A model generated the notes under the pieces. The model saw only the letters and a program-made list of their open reading frames with translations. It had not been told where the DNA came from and did no database searches. Below, in pieces: positions 61,567-64,000 of a DNA stretch of 64,000 nucleotides. The stretch comes from Firmicutes bacterium HGW-Firmicutes-11 (GTDB lineage: Bacteria; Bacillota; Clostridia; Peptostreptococcales; Anaerovoracaceae): contig PHAE01000002.1 of assembly GCA_002840285.1 (NCBI GenBank), positions 92,304 to 156,303 on the forward strand. The letters run 5' to 3'. Every line of letters begins with the position of its first letter. Position 1 is the first letter of the stretch. Made by a program: the position numbers and the translations under genes.

Positions 61567-63873
61567 TTAAACCAAACCCAGTGCTCTTGCTTTCGCAACA
61601 GCTTCTGTACGTCTTTTTACTTGCAGTTTTCCATAAATCGTTTGATTGTAACCCTTTACGGTACTCAGCGCCAAAAAAAGCGCAGCACAGATTTCACTGT
61701 TTGATTGTCCAGAAGCAATTAGTGTCAATACTTCAAGCTCTCTTACGGTAAGCGGTTCTGTTAAAGATCGGTTCACATGCTCCTGCATAAACGCCTCGTT
61801 GACACTTCCCTCAGTTGATGTCGATTCGGCATTCTGCTGTTTCTCCGCCCGATTGATTTCCAATTCCATTTCTTCGAAGGAAATGTCATCCGGCACAGGG
61901 TTCATAAAATAATGCGCTCTGCTTTCCCGAAGGCATTCTCTTGCCAGATCGATGAAGCCTTCGCTACAATACACCCTCGCAAGCATAAGATAATACTTGT
62001 ATTTCCAATCCGCCAACGAATACTTCTGTCCGTAGCCTTTGCTTTCCTCAAGAAGCGCGTACGCCTCTTGGTTTTCACTGCTCAAGAAGGCGGCTTTGGC
62101 TAAGCCCAAATAAAGACTTGCGAGTAAAATAGGAACTTTCTTCTCTTCAACTACTCTTTCAATCGTCTGATTAAGCACATTATAAGCTTTTCTAAAATGC
62201 CCTTGCTGAATATATAGTTCTCCTAGCACCATGTAAAAGGAGTGGTAGGCAAGTCTATTCTCTGCGTGGCATGCGCTTTCTATCGACTGGGAAATGTAGG
62301 TTTCAGCCACATCTAATTCTCCCATGCCCCAATGGGCGATCGCTAGTAGCATGGTTACGACGCTACGCTTTTCGTATTGACCACTGGGTGTCTTCGCTAG
62401 CGCATCTCTGCTATGTTTAAAAACGCCTTCCATGTCCCCCATTGCTGCGGCAATATAACCACGGGCAGAAGTAATCGTCGCCGGCAGCAATTCAAACTGA
62501 AGCCTGTCACAGATCAGAATAGCGTTTGGAACGTCTGTCGTTTGATATCGGTCATATAATATCTGCGCCCTGTCGAGCCATTCTACACAACCTTTCACAT
62601 CTCCCATATCAAGCAGTGCCCACCCATACCCCATCGTGAGTACTGGGCTTTTCTCAAGGATGGATGTCGGCAGCCTCTTTGCCATCTCGAGCCAGGATGC
62701 CGCCTGGAGTTGCATATCCATGGAAGCCCATTTGCACTCGATCAAAGCTGCGGCTTCTTCGAAGGATTCCGCTTTCAGAAAGTGATGGATTGCTTCTTGC
62801 TCACGACCCGCAGTTTTGAACCAGCATCCCGCACGAAGATGGAGCGTTTCAATCTCTTCCTTGAACTGTTGCTCTAGTCGTTGCCGAAGTAGATCCCGAA
62901 AGAGATGATGATAGCGATACCATTCACGGGACGACTCCATCGGTATAATAAAGCTGTTTGTCTTAACAAGTCTATTTATGATCCCGCGTCCATTCCCCGG
63001 TTCAAGCGGAAGAACAGCATCGCAAAGCTCGCCCGAGAAAAAGTCAAGCATAGCGGTTTTCAACAGAAACTCCTTGATTTCAGGAGTTTGGTTCTCAAGC
63101 ACTTCTTCGATCAAATAATCCATTACGTAATAATGACTGCCGGTAAATGCCTCGATAAAGCCAATCTTGTCCTCAATTCCCTGCATCGATAACGCAGCCA
63201 ACTGCAATCCGGCGACCCAGCCCTCGGTACGCTTGAAGAGTAGTTGCAGTTGTTCCTCCTGCAGGGTCAGATTAAGCTGCTGAAAAAAGAACGCCTTAAC
63301 CTCATCCTCCGAGAATTTTAAATCCGAAATTCTGATCTCCAAAAGACGTTTGCTTGCTCGCAGCTTAGCCAGTGGAAGTGGAGGATCTTCTCTTGTGATC
63401 AATACAAGTTGCATCAACTTCGGCATATGTTCAATCAGTGTTCGAAGCACCTGATGAATCTGTTTGTTTTCAATGACCTGATAATCGTCAAGGACCAAGA
63501 TGAAAGAATGGTCGATGGTGTGCAAATGATGAACGAATCCTTTTAAAAATCCTTCCAAACCAATGGATTGAAACGCATCCAACATCTGATCCAGCTGCGC
63601 AGATGGTTGTTTATCAATCGAATTGACTCCTGCAATCAGATATGCAAAAAACTGTGTCAGGTCGTTATCCCATTCATCCAGAGAGTACCAGCTATGTGTT
63701 CTTTCCTGCTCTGACAACCATTCAGAAACGATCGTGGTCTTGCCCGAACCCGCTGGCGCAGATACTAATATGACACTTGCCCAGTGACTGTCCTTAAGCA
63801 AATCCGTTCTTGAAATCACGCTGTCAGAAACTTCAGGTTTATGGAGTTTTTCTGGCAATAGAGAAAATTTCAT
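61567..63873 (-). CDS. MalT-like LuxR-family transcriptional regulator
   Basis: A 768-aa signal-transduction ATPase. N-terminal STAND NTPase (Walker A SAPAGSGKTTIVSEWL, FILVLDDYQ as Walker B), a helical TPR-like middle region (about 370-660), and C-terminal LuxR helix-turn-helix (LTVRELEVLTLIASGQSNSEICAALFLALSTVKGYNQTIYGKL). Normal MalT-family length. It lies directly upstream of the DUF6326/DUF4386 genes in the same direction and is their likely regulator; the inducer is unknown. GGAGAGGG precedes the ATG. Confidence 0.94.
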   Translation of the reverse strand: MKFSLLPEKLHKPEVSDSVISRTDLLKDSHWASVILVSAPAGSGKTTIVSEWLSEQERTHSWYSLDEWDNDLTQFFAYLIAGVNSIDKQPSAQLDQMLDAFQSIGLEGFLKGFVHHLHTIDHSFILVLDDYQVIENKQIHQVLRTLIEHMPKLMQLVLITREDPPLPLAKLRASKRLLEIRISDLKFSEDEVKAFFFQQLNLTLQEEQLQLLFKRTEGWVAGLQLAALSMQGIEDKIGFIEAFTGSHYYVMDYLIEEVLENQTPEIKEFLLKTAMLDFFSGELCDAVLPLEPGNGRGIINRLVKTNSFIIPMESSREWYRYHHLFRDLLRQRLEQQFKEEIETLHLRAGCWFKTAGREQEAIHHFLKAESFEEAAALIECKWASMDMQLQAASWLEMAKRLPTSILEKSPVLTMGYGWALLDMGDVKGCVEWLDRAQILYDRYQTTDVPNAILICDRLQFELLPATITSARGYIAAAMGDMEGVFKHSRDALAKTPSGQYEKRSVVTMLLAIAHWGMGELDVAETYISQSIESACHAENRLAYHSFYMVLGELYIQQGHFRKAYNVLNQTIERVVEEKKVPILLASLYLGLAKAAFLSSENQEAYALLEESKGYGQKYSLADWKYKYYLMLARVYCSEGFIDLARECLRESRAHYFMNPVPDDISFEEMELEINRAEKQQNAESTSTEGSVNEAFMQEHVNRSLTEPLTVRELEVLTLIASGQSNSEICAALFLALSTVKGYNQTIYGKLQVKRRTEAVAKARALGLV

Positions 63874-63907
63874 CGACCCTCTCCTATATTGGATTATGAA
63901 TAAACTC

Positions 63908-63936
63908 TTGACAAAGCTTGTGCCATGATTTATATT
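63908..63936 (+). promoter_or_regulatory. Promoter of the right-edge gene
   Basis: TTGACA (63908-63913), a 17-bp spacer and TATATT (63931-63936) precede the partial gene at 63983. Confidence 0.8.
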
Positions 63937-63969
63937 TTACCATAGTTAATTATTTTAACTATGGTAAAA
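63935..63969. promoter_or_regulatory. Perfect 15-bp inverted repeat operator
   Basis: TTTTACCATAGTTAA and TTAACTATGGTAAAA flank a 5-nt centre. The dyad starts in the -10 box and covers the expected transcription start, the classic position of an autorepressor site. As RNA it would form a hairpin, but it lacks a terminator-type T-run and lies upstream of a start codon. Confidence 0.8.
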
Positions 63970-63982
63970 TCGGAGAAGTGTA

Positions 63983-64000
63983 ATGAAACAATCCAAAAAA
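63983..64000 (+). CDS. Start of a cut-off gene at the right edge
   Basis: ATG AAA CAA TCC AAA AAA (M-K-Q-S-K-K) follows GGAG at 7-nt spacing and a strong promoter with an operator. Only six codons are visible. An autoregulated TetR- or MarR-type regulator would fit the operator, but this is inference. Confidence 0.55.

Noticed and set aside
61567-63873. STAND NTPase considered as an anti-phage (Avs-like) protein
   Set aside because: It ends in a complete LuxR helix-turn-helix and has MalT-family length and neighbours; no effector nuclease or other defence gene is nearby.
1-64000. tRNA, rRNA, CRISPR arrays, IS elements, prophage
   Set aside because: No cloverleaf, regularly spaced repeat array, transposase, integrase or phage structural gene was recognised on either strand; a tRNA or Rfam scan was not run.

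Overview
The window reads as chromosome of an anaerobic, low-to-mid GC Bacillota, most likely class Clostridia. This is inference from gene content: an ORP/NifX-type MinD-ferredoxin cluster, an EFR1 flavodoxin-ferredoxin, a GntP permease beside a LytS/LytTR pair, a ferritin-like/flavodoxin operon, strong AGGAGG ribosome-binding sites, many ATGA stop-start overlaps and TTGACA/TATAAT promoters. Genes fill nearly all of the sequence. I saw no rRNA, tRNA, CRISPR array, insertion sequence, integrase or phage gene.

Layout. 1-6000 (minus strand): the start of a probable branched-chain amino acid ABC operon, then lipoprotein genes, a secreted amidohydrolase, an ICMT-like methyltransferase and a secreted zinc protease. 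6000-10000 (minus): a FetAB-type exporter followed by a small membrane protein, response regulator and histidine kinase. 10100-17660 (plus): a DUF4153 membrane protein, then a tightly coupled copper module (HMA-TauE-cupredoxin fusion, CopA ATPase, response regulator, histidine kinase). 17660-24790 (minus): a possible eight-gene run from diaminopropionate ammonia-lyase through an MFS efflux protein, an acetyltransferase, a histidine-rich membrane protein and an NMT1-type ABC transporter to a diguanylate cyclase. 24880-28770 (plus): a compact type IV pilus-like operon with PilC, four small pilin-like membrane proteins and PilT, but no PilB or prepilin peptidase.

28780-38800: two ABC-F proteins, a PAP2 phosphatase, a TetR-controlled redox operon (FMN-binding protein, flavodoxin, ferritin-like protein) with clear tandem operators, a NimA-like flavin protein, a mercuric-reductase-like oxidoreductase, a DUF523-DUF1722 protein and a rubredoxin-like protein. 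38835-48470 (minus): nine closely spaced genes including photolyase, a GH18 hydrolase, SelO, a thioesterase, a RocB-like peptidase, EFR1 and a stand-alone methionine-synthase activation domain. 48540-52500 (plus): LytS/LytTR signalling next to a GntP permease. 52570-54160 (minus): a PQQ-type sugar dehydrogenase lipoprotein and a VOC protein.

54246-58180 (minus): an orange-protein (ORP)-like cluster of DUF5320, DUF134, NifX, two MinD-ferredoxin ATPases and an Mrp-NifX fusion, driven by a near-consensus promoter framed by two GRCATATGYC dyads. 58270-64000: a ZIP metal transporter, a tandem DUF1801 protein, DUF4386, a small conserved protein and a DUF6326 membrane protein whose ribosome-binding site lies in a long hairpin, then a MalT-like LuxR regulator. 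At the right edge the first codons of another gene follow a promoter overlapped by a perfect 15-bp inverted repeat.

The strongest candidates for something new are the PilB-less pilus-like operon, the ORP-like cluster with its paired promoter dyads, and the leader hairpin in front of the DUF6326 gene. Start sites were adjusted from the ORF track where a ribosome-binding site or domain start required it. Family names come from recognising sequence motifs by eye; no database search was run.
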